Assembly (NCBI GenBank): GCA_945910005.1
Contig: OX246741.1
Coordinates: 46,362,112-46,426,111, forward strand
Reading direction: 5' to 3'
DNA length: 64,000 nt
Origin: Isoperla grammatica
Lineage: Eukaryota; Arthropoda; Insecta; Plecoptera; Perlodidae
This document shows positions 22,547-63,295 of the stretch, piece by piece; position 1 is the stretch's first letter; each line of letters begins with the position of its first letter. Both the position numbers and the translations under genes were made by a program. The notes under the pieces are model-generated. The model did no database searches. It had not been told where the DNA came from and saw only the letters and a list, made by a program, of their open reading frames with translations.

Positions 22547-25186
22547 TCACATCCATGCTGCGACCTTTAATAAACGAGAGTAAGATGAGAATCGTGTAAT
22601 ATTCCACGGATCGTCTTCTCCCCTTGTCACGTGCATGCTACTCACAATTTTCTTTTTCCGTTCAGAAAATACTAAATCTTCATTAAACTTAGATTCTCCC
22701 ACAGGCCATTCATCTACATGCTTTTTAAGCCAATCGGGTCCCTCCCACCATCTAGATTGTAGAAGTTCTGGAGAGCCACATCCTCTGGATGGAAGATCAG
22801 CTGGGTTTAGTGAACCGGGGACATGTAGCCAATTGTCTGGATTAGTAAGAGTACAAATCTCTTTTACTCGATTACCTACAAATGTTCCCCATTCATCATT
22901 CTTCCGTATCCAGGCTAACGCGGTAGTTGAATCACTCCAATAATGGAAATCAGTGTTCCCTATGTCTAATGCTTTCTGTACAGCCTCGGACAATCGACTC
23001 CCGATGAGGCAGCTCAATAGTTCCAATCGAGGTATTGTGGGTCTCTTCAAAGGGGCTACTCTTGCTTTAGCTTGTAAAAGCTGAACCGTAATTCCATCTA
23101 CTGACTCTGTTCTAAGGAATACAACGGCCGCGTACGCGTCTTTACTTGCGTCACAGAAAGTATGATACGACCTTGAACTTCTTACGTCCCCGGCACTGCC
23201 TGCATATCTAGGAATATAAATACGTTCTAAAATTCTGATCTCGTAGAGCCATTTTAGAAAATTCTTCTTAACTTCTTCGCTCAGGATTACATCCCATCCT
23301 ATTTTACAAACCCACATCTCTTGTAACATTAGCTTCGGTAATAACAACACAGGGCAACATACTCCTATCGGATCAAAAATCTTTTGAATTACCGATAAGA
23401 TTTTCCGTTTTGTCACTTCCCCGGTAAGATCAACAGTGGGTACAACAACATTCAGTTGGTCCGAGTGACGATCCCAATTCAACCCTAATACAGTAGTTAA
23501 TTTTCCATCTTCTATTTCAGAACTTTCATCCATTGAATATTTCCACTGTCTAAGATCCATCCTAGCTTCTCCCATCAATTTGACTGTCTCATCCCTAAAT
23601 TCGTGAACTTCCTCCACAGTATCGAAAGACGTTACACAATTGTCAACATAAAGGGAATTTTGTAGTTTTTCGGCGAAGAATCGCTTATCTGGAGACGCCT
23701 GTTTTAAATGATACTCTATAACACTAGCAAGCAGAAATGGACTACAGTTGAGCCCAAACACAACTCTCTTATGTCTGAACACCTGAAAAGATTCCTCGTT
23801 GCGACTCTTCCACCATAGAAACCTGAGAAAATCCCTATCCTTCTCCTGAATTTCTATCATAAGGAAAGCTTTTCGGATGTCCGATGTGACACCAATTTTC
23901 TTCTCTCGGAATCTTAAAAGTATAGAAGGTATTAATTCTATTAGATTCGTACCTTTTTCCAGGCATTCATTCAGGGAAGGTGATCTGTCAGATTTACATG
24001 AAGCATCAAAAACAGGTCGAACCGGGGTAGTGAGACTGTCTGGCTTAAATATGGGACGATGAGGCAAATAATGACTCGGGTTGTTATGCTCCTCGTCAGG
24101 TACTTCCTCGATTATTCCCTCTTGAAGCCACTCTTTGAAAATTCCCTCGTAAACTTCCCACTTCCCTTCTCTGTTTAATTTGTTCGAAGCGACAACGAGT
24201 CTCTTCTCTGCAATCACCCTATGTGTCGATAGAGGGGGATGGTCGTCGATCCAGGGTAAACACACAACGTACCTACTATTCTCCGTGCGTGACACCGTTT
24301 TTAAAAAATGCTCCTTTGTTGCTATCCTTGCTTCCTCCTTAGTTAACGTTTCTATGGGATCCCTTATACCAATGGATTCTAATTCCCATAGTTCAGCAAT
24401 AGATGCGTCACTGATTTTCATAGTTGTCACTAACATACCTACAGCCGGATCTTCCAAGCTGTCTTTCTTAATTCGTCCCATTAATGTCCATCCCAGTGTA
24501 GTTTCTACCGCAGTCAGACCGTTGTTTAAATGTATTAACTTCCCAGTGAGTAGTGTTCCATAGACATCTGCTCCGATCAACAATTCAATGTCTGGTACTC
24601 CACTTCCGATATCAGTAACCCAAATATGATTCCTTTTTAACTGTTTCATCCATTTACCTTTAGCGACTCGAGGTATTTTCCCACATATTTTTGATTGACC
24701 TAGAACATCAATAGATGCGTCCAACTTTCCACTGGGTTGCTTAAGTAACAGTTTAAATCTACCATGATATTCGGGTGCAGTGTGAGTACCTCCAAACAAC
24801 GAATGTACTTTGGTCTCGTGTGAACAGGGTATTAAACCAAGTTGATCTGCGGTTGAGTTTAATATGTATGAATGCTGAGATCCAGAATCAATTAAAGCCC
24901 TCACTGTTCTTTCCTTCCCATTAGCTACAATGTTAACTGCCAGTGTCTGAAGTACAATGTCACTGGTACATATTTGATTTGACATTTGCACTACTTTTCC
25001 CTCACTGTTAGGTGTAGGTGTTGTCTGATGGGAAGGTAACTCGGGACACATTAAAATTAAATGTTTCTTACTACAAAGTGAACATTTAACAAACGTTTTA
25101 CATTTTCTTGCTACATGATTAGGTCGGAAACAAATGTAACAACGTCTAAACTTAGTAAGCTTGACTTTTTTATCGGCGATTGACAT
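22547..25186 (-). pseudogene. BEL/Pao pol: zinc knuckles, protease, RT, RNase H
   Basis: The 879-codon frame starts inside the duplicated gag end. Two zinc knuckles (C16-x2-C-x4-H-x4-C29 and C35-x2-C-x3-H-x4-C47) precede an aspartic protease site LIDSGSQHS (Asp100). Reverse transcriptase follows, with DIRKAFLMI and a catalytic box that reads YVDN (about residues 513-516), not YVDD. RNase H begins near 678 (FCDASKDAYAAVV). It ends at a TGA directly before integrase sequence in the same frame. Gag and pol are separated here by the inverted LTR insert, so a normal polyprotein cannot be made from this copy. Confidence 0.9.
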
Positions 25187-25566
25187 GTCTTGTGCGTGAA
25201 TACAATCACGACTTTCGTGTTGTTTCTCGCAAAATACACATTTGACTTGGTCAACGTTTTTAGATGTGAAAAGAGTGGTTGTACCTAAGCTGTGAATAAA
25301 CGGTATTTGTATTCTAAAAGTAAGTTCATTCTGTCATTAATAATTATAGTTTATACGACGAAGACGACGGGTAGTCGTTTGAGACGTAACATTTTGAAGA
25401 AACATTTAATTAACGTTTTACATTTTCTTGCTACATGATTAGGTCGGAAACAAATGTAACAACGTCTAAACTTAGTAAGCTTGACTTTTTTATCGGCGAT
25501 TGACATGTCTTGTGCGTGAATACAATCACGACTTTCGTGTTGTTTCTCGCAAAATACACATTTGAC
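25083..25566 (-). repeat. Gag-end duplication flanking an inverted R-U5 LTR fragment
   Basis: About 160 bp spanning the zinc-knuckle codons occurs twice (about 25,083-25,248 and 25,400-25,566). Between the copies, 25,244-25,396 is part of the LTR in the opposite orientation to the element. It ends just past the LTR terminus at the primer-binding-site border (AACATTTTG). It carries TATAAACT and CTTAGGTAC, variants of element B (41,352-44,469), not of the flanking LTRs (TATAACT, CTTCGGTAC). The insert ends the gag frame in antisense LTR sequence. Confidence 0.9.
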
Positions 25567-26631
25567 ATTGTCACCGTTTAGTAATCCAGATGCTGTGGGA
25601 ACACTGTCAACTGGCACATTATTGTTTAGCTTGTTCCCGTTCTTATTCTCTTTAGAAACCTTTCCAAACCCTGATTTTGCGAGACGGATTCTCTCTTCGC
25701 TTCCCACTTCTCTCCTTAAAAACTCCATTAGGCATGTGAGGCGATTTTCATGTGCTCCGCCATGTATGGCACCTTTAGCAGATGACGCGCTTCTCAGCCA
25801 AGCCCTAAGGATGTCATCAGGAAGACTAGATTCTACCAGTGGGAATAATAATGCGGCACATTTATCATTAGTTAGGCCTAAAGTTTCTAATGATCTTATT
25901 TGACCCTCAATTTGGTCAAATATGCAAGAAAGAGGGGAACTTCCTTTGTAAGAGACATTATTTATAACTAATTTTAATAATTCTCTTACATAGACTTCAA
26001 TTAGAAGTTCCTCGTTACCATATCTCTCTTTCAATGCACTTATGACTTTTGGATAGTTTTGTGCTGACTGTGGGTAACTGTCAACAAGTTCACGAGGCCG
26101 AGTTCCAAGCACCATTGACTGAACTAAATATTGAAACTTGTCACTGTCATCAATGGTGCTGTCCTCGTGAATCTTTTGAAACTGTGACCAAAAACCCAAC
26201 CACTCTGTTAGTTCACCGTTAAACTGTTTCAATTCTATCTTGGGCAGTTTAAACCTCCTAGGCCCATTAGACCGACTGTCCGGATCTTGGTCTACTGTGG
26301 TTGCACTAATTTTCCGAGCCTGTGCTTGAACGAGGGTTCTATTTATCATACATCTTACCTTCGCAAGCTGGTCTTCATACCTCTCAATCACAGCACTCTC
26401 CGCTGCGTAATCCTCGTCACTGCATTCAGCATCCAAAAGCGACTCCAAATATTTGAGATCGAGCTTTCGTAGGTCGTTCATGGTCCGCTCCATCTTTTCT
26501 AGCTTGAGAGCCAACGAATTGACGTCCTGACTCTCCTCCGCTAGTTCCTTTTCTGTTTCATGGAGGGTTCTTGTAAATGACGCTCTACCTGGGGCCCGCA
26601 TCTTCTTTAGTCGATCCATAATCATCCACAA
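25351..26631 (-). pseudogene. BEL/Pao Gag protein
   Basis: The 426-codon frame begins 8 nt inside the primer-binding site (MWMIMDRLKKMRAP). It has a Lys/Glu-rich likely coiled coil at residues 20-110 and a Pao-type gag core (RFKLPKIELKQFNGE, then FWSQFQKI). It ends with zinc-knuckle cysteines (CVFCEKQHESRDC and CYICFRPNH). Its last roughly 20 codons are antisense LTR sequence from the inverted insert, so the natural continuation into pol is lost. Gag would form the particle and package RNA. Element B carries a near-identical gag without the insert. Confidence 0.85.
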
Positions 26632-26639
26632 CTGTCACT

Positions 26640-26658
26640 AATCACGTCGGGGTCACCA
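26640..26658 (-). promoter_or_regulatory. Primer-binding site matching tRNA-Trp 3' end
   Basis: Three nt inside the 5' LTR, the element strand reads TGGTGACCCCGACGTGATT. From my memory of the conserved metazoan tRNA-Trp 3' end (ATCACGTCGGGGTCA plus CCA), this is a full complement. The same site is kept in element B at 44,172-44,190. Confidence 0.8.
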
Positions 26659-26661
26659 AAA

Positions 26662-26934
26662 TGTTACGTCTCAAACGACTACCCGTCGTCTTCGTCGTAT
26701 AACTATAATTATTAATGACAGAATGAACTTACTTTTAGAATACAAATACCGTTTATTCACAGCTTCGGTACAACCACTCTTTTCACATCTAAAAACGTTG
26801 ACCAAGTCCCCCGCGTCTCCATGGCAACAGCATAACAACCAAACAATTGAACGCAACCCAAACATCTTTGAAATGCACTGCCTTCTTGATTAACTACCAC
26901 CCATCACGGTCCTCTTGATCTCCCATTTCCAACA
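26662..26934 (-). repeat. 5' LTR of BEL element A
   Basis: 273 bp, matching the 3' LTR at 20,811-21,083 with no difference that I can see. The right flank CTAAC is the target duplication. Confidence 0.9.
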
Positions 26935-26939
26935 CTAAC

Positions 26940-27515
26940 AATATTAACAAGTAAAATCTTTTCTTCTGAAATGAAACTACCCCCTGCGTGGCGGCGTGTT
27001 TGTTTTTATTGTCACTCATCTTTAATATTTTGATTCCCTAAATTGTTTGATAAAAACCCAAATTGAAAGTCAACACATCCAGAAATAAAACTGACACAAC
27101 CACAAACTTCACAATCATAACAAACCACATACAAGGTCTACTTGATCTCCGCTAGGCGGAGATCAAGTAGACCTTGACTAAATAATTTTGACACTATAAC
27201 AGGCCGTGAAATTGTCTCAGCCAGAGTCGATAATGAAGTTTTCCTGCTTTGACCAATCACAGCAAGGGAGAGGTTCCCAGTAGCTAACTGCCCAATAATA
27301 TGGAAGTGAAATACGGAAAAATGGTAACTGCCTGTTAAAAGTGACGTATAAGTTTAAGGGCCGGTCTTACAATCTCCTAATAAGATAGTTATTTGTAGCA
27401 ATTAAGCTATTTGGAGGATTTCAAGGGTTTTGATTGGTCGTCGCCATGGAGACAACAAGCTATTCGACGAATAAGTAGTTATTGGGACATTGTAAGACTG
27501 GACAAACTGTCGAGT
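26940..27515. other. Interior of the foldback element right of BEL, with a palindrome
   Basis: No gene. At 27,132-27,176 there is a perfect palindrome with 21-nt arms around a 3-nt loop, built from the element's terminal motif (CAAGGTCTACTTGATCTCC and its complement). About 27,355-27,480 is the segment repeated inverted at 50,640-50,757. Confidence 0.55.
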
Positions 27516-27719
27516 AGTAACTTGACACTTTAACTGGACATTGAAATACCGGGCCTAACGACAATATTTAACATGGAATGAACTACAAAGTTGGACCTTT
27601 CAGGACAGGTGCTGCAACCTACTTCAGCTTTGACCTGAGACGCTCATCTGACGACCCTCCGCTAGGCGGAGATCAAGTAGACCTTGACACTTCCTCCCCC
27701 CGGCTCTAAGAAGGCACTG

Positions 27720-27935
27720 AGTCGAACGACCGAGGTTCCCGCTCACTTCTAAACTTTTGGAAAAGGGAGCTCTTGCGGTGAGAATTCGAACTACATGTTG
27801 GACTTTGAAAACTTCCCTCAGACACGCGCAGACGGTTGCCCATAAGAGTGATTTATCTTCCCCACTCAGAAATCTTTGCTAGAACGTAAAACTAGAGGGA
27901 AATCCTACTATCTGTCCAGGCGCATGTTTTAGCGG
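27720..27935 (+). promoter_or_regulatory. Upstream region of the protease gene
   Basis: It lies between the foldback element's right arm and the TATA box. About 27,770-27,895 is present inverted at 10,171-10,340, so part of it is repeated. No specific factor site can be named with confidence. Confidence 0.35.
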
Positions 27936-27944
27936 TATAAAAAG
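27936..27944 (+). promoter_or_regulatory. TATA box of the protease gene
   Basis: TATAAAAAG lies 221 nt before the ATG at 28,157 and suggests a transcription start near 27,965 and a leader of about 190 nt. A strong TATA box is common for highly expressed secreted digestive or venom-type proteases. The start site itself is inferred. Confidence 0.6.
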
Positions 27945-28156
27945 CCGAGCGTTGATTTTCCAAAGAATGTCTGCAGAGGATTACCAAACAATGTGTGAAC
28001 AATCTGTTTCATGTTTATTTTTGTCACTGTTGACTAAACAAAAATGTATCTTTAATCCATAGAAACAACACCTTTTCGTATTTCTTGTGATATGATTACA
28101 GTTTTCTGAAGACATGTTGAATACTAAATTATCAATATAAATTCATCGTGCGAGTC

Positions 28157-57350
<29,194 letters not shown>

Positions 57351-57417
57351 CAACTCCCATGAATACTCATATATTGGTGTACCAAATGTTTATACTCATG
57401 CAATATACCATTTTAAT

Positions 57418-57735
57418 AATATTACATGAAACTTTTTTTTTTTTTTTTAAACAACGCTTATATTTAAATGCACTAAAAAGTTATAAGTAAATTTTCGCCC
57501 AACAAATTTTTGCCTCACTCGGAAAATAAAAGCGTTGGGCGCTTTCGGTATTGACATAGATTGCAGTATTCTGCTGTTTATGCAGGGAAAGCGCCCAACG
57601 CTTTTATTTTCCGAGTGAGGCAAAAATTTGTTGGGCGATTTTTTTTTTTTTACTTTTTAGTGCATTTAAATAATATTATATGGTTTTTGAAAAAAAAAAA
57701 TTTTTTCATGTAATATTATTTTATACTTTTTAGTC
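57418..57735. repeat. Long hairpin element, copy 2
   Basis: Same palindromic family as 39,976-40,285 (TTTCGCCCAACAAATTTTTG, AAAGCGTTGGGCGC arms, loop GGTATTGACATAGAT). The outer arms have decayed into poly-T/poly-A. It lies 70 bp after the protease gene. Confidence 0.9.
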
Positions 57736-58500
57736 ATGAAGAATCTTGCAAACGAATATATGCTCACTGGACGTGTCCGAATTTAGAAGACTGCATACTT
57801 GTGTACTTGTTTGACTTTACTCGCAAACTAGCGTTCCCGCATTGCAAACTTGGATTTCGGACAATTCCGTTCATGCACGATCCAGCGATCGGCCAACAAT
57901 GACACTCTTGCTGCATAGAAACATATCCGATGCTTTCTTCACGGATATTTGAGTCCCGAACAACCAGCGGTATGTCCGATGGTTGCATGTGGTTGGCCCA
58001 TCCTCACTAGCTGTGACTTAATTTCCCATATGAAGCTTATTGTTTAATTAATTACTTATGGTGGATTTATTAATTAATTAGTGAATTTGATAATTGATCC
58101 ATATGTTTTCATTTAGAAAATACGACTGTGTGAAAATTTTCAGCTCGATTGGACGTTGGGAAGTGGGTGAAATATTGATTCCCACATACAATTTTGAATA
58201 ATTAATGATGGTGGCTTGATTGATTATTTAGTAAATATGACAATTGATTCATGTATTGTCATTAAGAATACTCCTGTGTGAAAACTTTCGGCTCAATTCG
58301 ACGTTCGGAAGTGGGTGAACCATCGATTCCCATATAAAACATCAATTAATTAATTATGATCAATTAATTGTCTATTGAGTACATATAACAATTGATGCGT
58401 GTATTGTCATTAAGAATACGTCTGCGTGAAAAATTTCAGCTGGATCGGACATTTAGAAGTAAGTGAAATATCGATTATAAGATTCCATCCAGACAGACAA
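57736..58500 (-). repeat. Inverted copy of the 165-bp/AATTAATT repeat family and adjoining segment
   Basis: 57,740-57,960 matches 38,880-38,925 and 39,791-39,960 on the opposite strand; 58,040-58,480 holds about three 165-bp units. With the hairpin, this reproduces the order seen at 37,100-40,285, indicating one composite element present twice. Confidence 0.75.
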
Positions 58501-59768
58501 ACAAACACATGAAGCTAATATAAGCGTTGTAAAAATGATCCAGGTATCTATTCTTGTGTCTCCCCACGGTCCTCTAAATCTTCAAAAACAACAATCAACA
58601 TTAGAAATGTGAAATTAATGTTAATAGATGAAGATCTTGAATCCATCAATGAACCTTGATGGAACATTTGACAGCTCGTGTTTGATTGTTCTACGTTGTT
58701 TTTTGTAACGATTTAGGGGGCCGTGCGATGAACAAGAATAGATACCTGGATCATTTTTGCTAGGAAAACGCTCTGAGTTGCCAGATGAGCGTTTTTTTTA
58801 TAAATCAAACAAATCATTTGCATATTATATCAATCTTACAAGAAAAAACTAGTTTTATAATAAACATGATTTTTTTACAAGATGACGGTTCAAATAACAA
58901 CCTTAGAATTTGTCTATATTTGCAATAATGGCACGCAATATTATTTAAATCAGTCAAGAAGTTTTCTTTAAATAAACTAAAACCTTCAAGTTATTTTTCA
59001 ATGGATATCCGCATAACTTCATTCAACCGTGCTCTTCTCAATAGGCTCTAATTCATTAACTATTAATCTTATCTGTGTATAAAAAGTTGCATCATATAGA
59101 TAAAGGCTACATCTAAAGTATCATATTGTTTAATCATACAATAACAGCATTTAATTAACCATAATGAAAGCTATTTAAATCGTCGAAAAAGTTCGTTGTT
59201 AACTTTTGCATGTTTGCCGTAATGGTCATCCAAACATACCACGCCATTGTTGCCATTCTAATAAAGTTATCAAAATTCCAAAAGTAGTTTGAGAAAGGTC
59301 TCTTTGTACGCGCAATTGGCCAAGCATAGTATGTGCATCTAACGTCAATGGTCCTCAAATGACTGTAAAGAAATCAATGAAAATTCCCGTAAATAGAAAC
59401 TAAATATTTTATTACAAAAGGGCAGTTTAAGTGACAATTTCAAAACTTGTATCCAGTGTCAACATTGTTATTGTGGATATAAATATAAAACAATATTTAA
59501 AACTGTCTATCTAAACAAAATAAAACGGGAATTTTTCCACTAATTAATTTTTTGTAGGTTGGCATCTTAACGGATCTAGCTGATTATGCTAACAGCATCG
59601 AGTTTTGTGGTTACGAATGTTGACAGAAAAGGTCCGCCAAATACGTCATGCCGTTTGACCTATGCGCGACGAACAATATTTAGTGCACATACATTTGAAT
59701 TTATTGAGGTTTTCCCGCCCGGAGGCGAGAAGGCCGATATAGGGCCACAACACGGCCCCCTGCAGCCT
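58501..59768. other. AT-rich intergenic DNA
   Basis: An imperfect inverted pair flanks 58,535-58,765 (AATGATCCAGGTATCTATTC and GAATAGATACCTGGATCATT), a probable MITE. About 58,766-58,985 faintly resembles 9,268-9,345. No gene. Confidence 0.5.
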
Positions 59769-60089
<321 letters not shown>

Positions 60090-60139
60090 TACAAATCGCC
60101 GATCGAGGTATATGGAGAGATTCAATCCGCTTAGCTACG

Positions 60140-63015
60140 TTCATCTTAAAAAATGGTATTTATTAACATACAAAGTTACACCATAGTTAGTGTTAAATAT
60201 TTTTCAGAAACAAAATGGCGGCAATGTCTGAGATTACTATACTTTTCAACAGATTTTTCCGGTCTCGACTTCTTCTCGAACTTTTTCATCCGGTCCCGAA
60301 TATACTAATTAAAAGGGATCTGATACATATTAGAGGCAGAAATTACATTTCTATTGCTGTCAATAAGTGTAAGTAACGGTGGCGAACTGTGTTGAAAACA
60401 TGACAGCGAAAATTCTTAGCAACGCACATTGCACTGCTTTCAACAATGCCGGAAAGTATAATAGCTATGGAAATTAGAAAAGTGTTTGCAATGCGCATTC
60501 ATGTATTGTTGTTTAAAGCTGTTTTTATAGTTTTGAAAACATTTCGACAGAAAATTCGTAGATCTGGACGCGCTCGCTTATCAACGCGTCAAACAGCATT
60601 TCCCTAGCTAAGCGAGCGAAGCAAGCGACTCCATTAGACCTTAATGGCACTTCGTTCTGTTTTAGTTTTTTTTGTTTTTTTTATCTGTCGATAGCGGTCA
60701 AACATAAATTCAATCAACTTGAAATTTGGACTATCTACAAACTTTGATGTAAGTTGAAGGTGTAGAGATTTGATGCAAAATCGCTAGAAAAGTTAAAAAG
60801 ATGTACCATAGTTACTGCAAAATATTTGTCTTAAATAAAATTACGTCAAAATGTGAGATAGCCATATTTTTCTACAGATTTATCTGTCCCGAATATGGTC
60901 ATATAATGGCGATCTAGTAAATATTGACAAAGTTACCCAAAAGTTACTTGAAATTATTTTTCTGAAACACAGAAACGAAAAAATGTGTGGTGGCTATCTC
61001 ATAGCACATTTTCATGTGGTCACGAATATACTAATTAAATCGCGACCTGATTCGTTTTAAAGGCAGCAATTAGAATTTTTTTGCTGGCAATAAGTGTTGG
61101 TAACGGTGGCGGACTGCGGCGAAAACACTAGACAAAATGACACCGAGAAATCTTAGCAACGCACACTGTACGACGTCAAACAATGTCGGAAAGTATAATA
61201 GCTACGGAAATTAGAAACTATTTTGTAATGAGCATTCTTGTTTTGTTTTTAATTGTTGATTTCAAAAGCTTTGAAAACTTTTAGACAAAAAGTTCGTAGA
61301 TATGGAAGCACTCGCTTATGAACGCGTCATACAGAGCGTCTTCTTAGTTATCGAATGAATTAAGCGAGCGAAGCGAGCGTCTCCATTATACCTTAATGGC
61401 ACCTCGTTATGTTTTTTTTTTTTTTTATGTCTGGCGATAGCGGTTGAACGGAACGCCCGATCAGCTTGAAGGTTAGACAATCCACAAGCCTGATGTGGAT
61501 TGAAGCTAAATATTTTGTGACAAAATCGATCGATAAGTTACAAAGTTACACCATAGTAACTGCAAATTGTTTGTCATGAAAAAAATTTGCGGCAAAATTT
61601 GAGATAGCTTTATTTTTGCAAAGATTGTACCGGTCATGAATATGTTCATTTTATGGCGATCTAATAAGAATTGGCAAGCTGCACAACAGTTACACGAACA
61701 TATTTTTCTGAAACACAGTAACAGCAAAATGTGAGGTGGCTTCATCTACGAACATTCTGGCAAAAAGATCTCAAAGGTAATAAAAACAAGAATATATAAC
61801 AATTCAAAATTCTATTTCTAATTTCCATAGCGTTTCCCGATATTGTTGAATTCAGTGCAATGTGCGTTGCTAAGAATTTTCGTTAAGGCGCGTTCAGACA
61901 GAATGACTATGGACTAAGACTAACAATAGAGTGATTAAACCTTGGGAAAACAACGTACTCGAAAACATCCATCCCCAAATGTATTTCAACAATGCCAACA
62001 ATCGAAAATCAACTTTCTTAATCACTCGTTCTTAAACTTTAATCACTATAAAAGTTTGTTAACGCTTAAACATAAATCGTATACTTCAACCCTGTTAAAC
62101 TTAAATCGTTAGTCTTAAACACTAATCGTTAGTCTTAGTCATTTTGTGTGAACCCGCCTTTATCATTCTGTCTAGTGTTTTCGCCCCGGTCCGCCACCGT
62201 TACTAACAGCTGTTATTGAAAGCAATTGGAAATGTAATTGTTGCCTCTAATACGTATCAGATCGCGTTTACATTAGTATATTTGTGACCGCGGACACCAA
62301 TTTACTATAAGATAGCCACCTCACAGTTTGCTGTTACTGTATTTCAGAAAACTATTTACGAGTGACTTTTGTATAACTTTGCCAATATTTATCTGATATC
62401 CATAAAATGAACATATTCGTGACCGGATAAGTCTGAAGAAAAATATGGCTATCAAATTTTGCCGCCATTGTGTTTAAGAAAAAAATATTTTGCAGTAAAT
62501 GGTGTAACTTTGTAACTTTTCCAAGGATTTGGCTATCCAATCCATATCGAGGCTTATAGATGGTCAAAAATTAAAGTTGAACGGACTTTCTGTTCGACTG
62601 CTATTGACAGACATAAAAAACAATACAAAAACAGAACGAAGTGCAATAAAAGTCAAATGGAGACGCTCGCTTCGCTCGCTTAATAATCGTCCGGTCACGA
62701 ATATACTATTTTAAAAGCGAACTGATATGTATTAGAGTAGAAATTACGTTTCTATTGCTGTCAATAACTGTTTTTGACGGTAACGGACCGTGTTTAAAAC
62801 AAGACAACGAAACGTTTTAGCAACGCACATTGTACAGCATTCAATAATGTCGGAAAGTATAATAGCCATGGAAATAAGAACAATTTTTGGAATGCGCATT
62901 CTTAAATTGTTGTTTATTGTTGTTTTTATTAGCTTAAAAAACTATCGCCAGGAAGTTCGTAGATTTGCACGCTCGTATATCAACGCACACACAAGAGCGG
63001 TTTCCTAGTAATCAA
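60140..63015. repeat. Cluster of AGCGAGCG-family repeats in both orientations
   Basis: Copies start at about 60,608 and 61,362 (754 bp apart), with a partial copy at 60,140-60,600, an inverted copy at about 61,746-62,690 (CGCTCGCTTCGCTCGCTT at its end) and another partial at 62,690-63,010. All share the GCAACGCACATTG and GTCGGAAAGTATAAT segments. Related to 5,281-6,070. Confidence 0.75.
61886..62159. mobile_element. MITE with TTA target duplication, 274 bp
   Basis: Inverted ends AGGCGCGTTCAGACAGAATGA and TCATTTTGTGTGAACCCGCCT, extended by internal GACTAAGACTAAC/GTTAGTCTTAGTC. TTA flanks both sides (61,883-61,885; 62,160-62,162). Inserted into the inverted AGCGAGCG-family copy. Harbinger-type by target and end structure. 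Confidence 0.75.
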
Positions 63016-63295
63016 CATTACTATACGCTATTGGTTATATTTCATTGAGTCTGCAGGGCGTACCAAAACACAGTGCACTGCTGATTAAAGATTAGCGATT
63101 TCTTGAACAAATCTTGAGTTTTAATTTAATAATGGACATTTTCTAAGGTATTTGACGTCGATACTACACTTTGCTCTAAATACTCACGTATTGAGCCGCA
63201 CCACGCCACGCTATCCAATTTTTTATATGGATAGTTAGACAAAAGAATGGCTGAAAAAGCTATCTTGGCATAAGAAGAAAAAAAAAAATACTCAC
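63016..63295. other. Flank of the inverted protease exon
   Basis: 63,050-63,180 (TACCAAAACACAGTGCACTG ... TTTGACGTCGA) is half of the inverted-repeat element found at 9,610-10,165. Poly-A at about 63,279-63,289. No exon 5 or 6 sequence of the third protease copy is seen here or down to 57,400. Confidence 0.5.

Larger units (their letters stand above)
20811..26934 (-). mobile_element. Near-complete young BEL/Pao LTR retrotransposon
   Basis: Two 273-bp LTRs (20,811-21,083 and 26,662-26,934) look identical by eye and are flanked by the 5-bp duplication CTAAC (20,806-20,810; 26,935-26,939). Coding order on the minus strand is gag with zinc knuckle, aspartic protease, RT, RNase H, integrase, as in BEL/Pao. 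A tRNA-Trp-type primer site (26,640-26,658) and a polypurine tract (21,084-21,096) sit at the right places. Two defects disable it: a gag duplication with an inverted LTR fragment (about 25,083-25,566) and an in-frame TGA between RNase H and integrase (22,547-22,549). It lies upstream of the protease gene, inside the foldback element. Confidence 0.95.
19173..27690. mobile_element. Foldback/TIR DNA element carrying a nested BEL retrotransposon
   Basis: The left arm (about 19,173-19,510: GGTCTACTTGATGTCCGCC ... GGCCCGGTATTTCAATGTCC) is matched in inverted orientation by the right arm (about 27,515-27,690: GGACATTGAAATACCGGGCC ... GGCGGAGATCAAGTAGACC). Between them lie a short coding-like exon (19,632), GC-richer sequence and the 6.1-kb BEL element inserted later. 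A fragment of the same family (CTCCATGGCAACCACC, TAATTGTTACAAATAAC, GATTGTAAGACCGGCCC) lies inverted at 50,640-50,757, just before exon 4 of the protease gene. Superfamily not determined. Confidence 0.6.
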
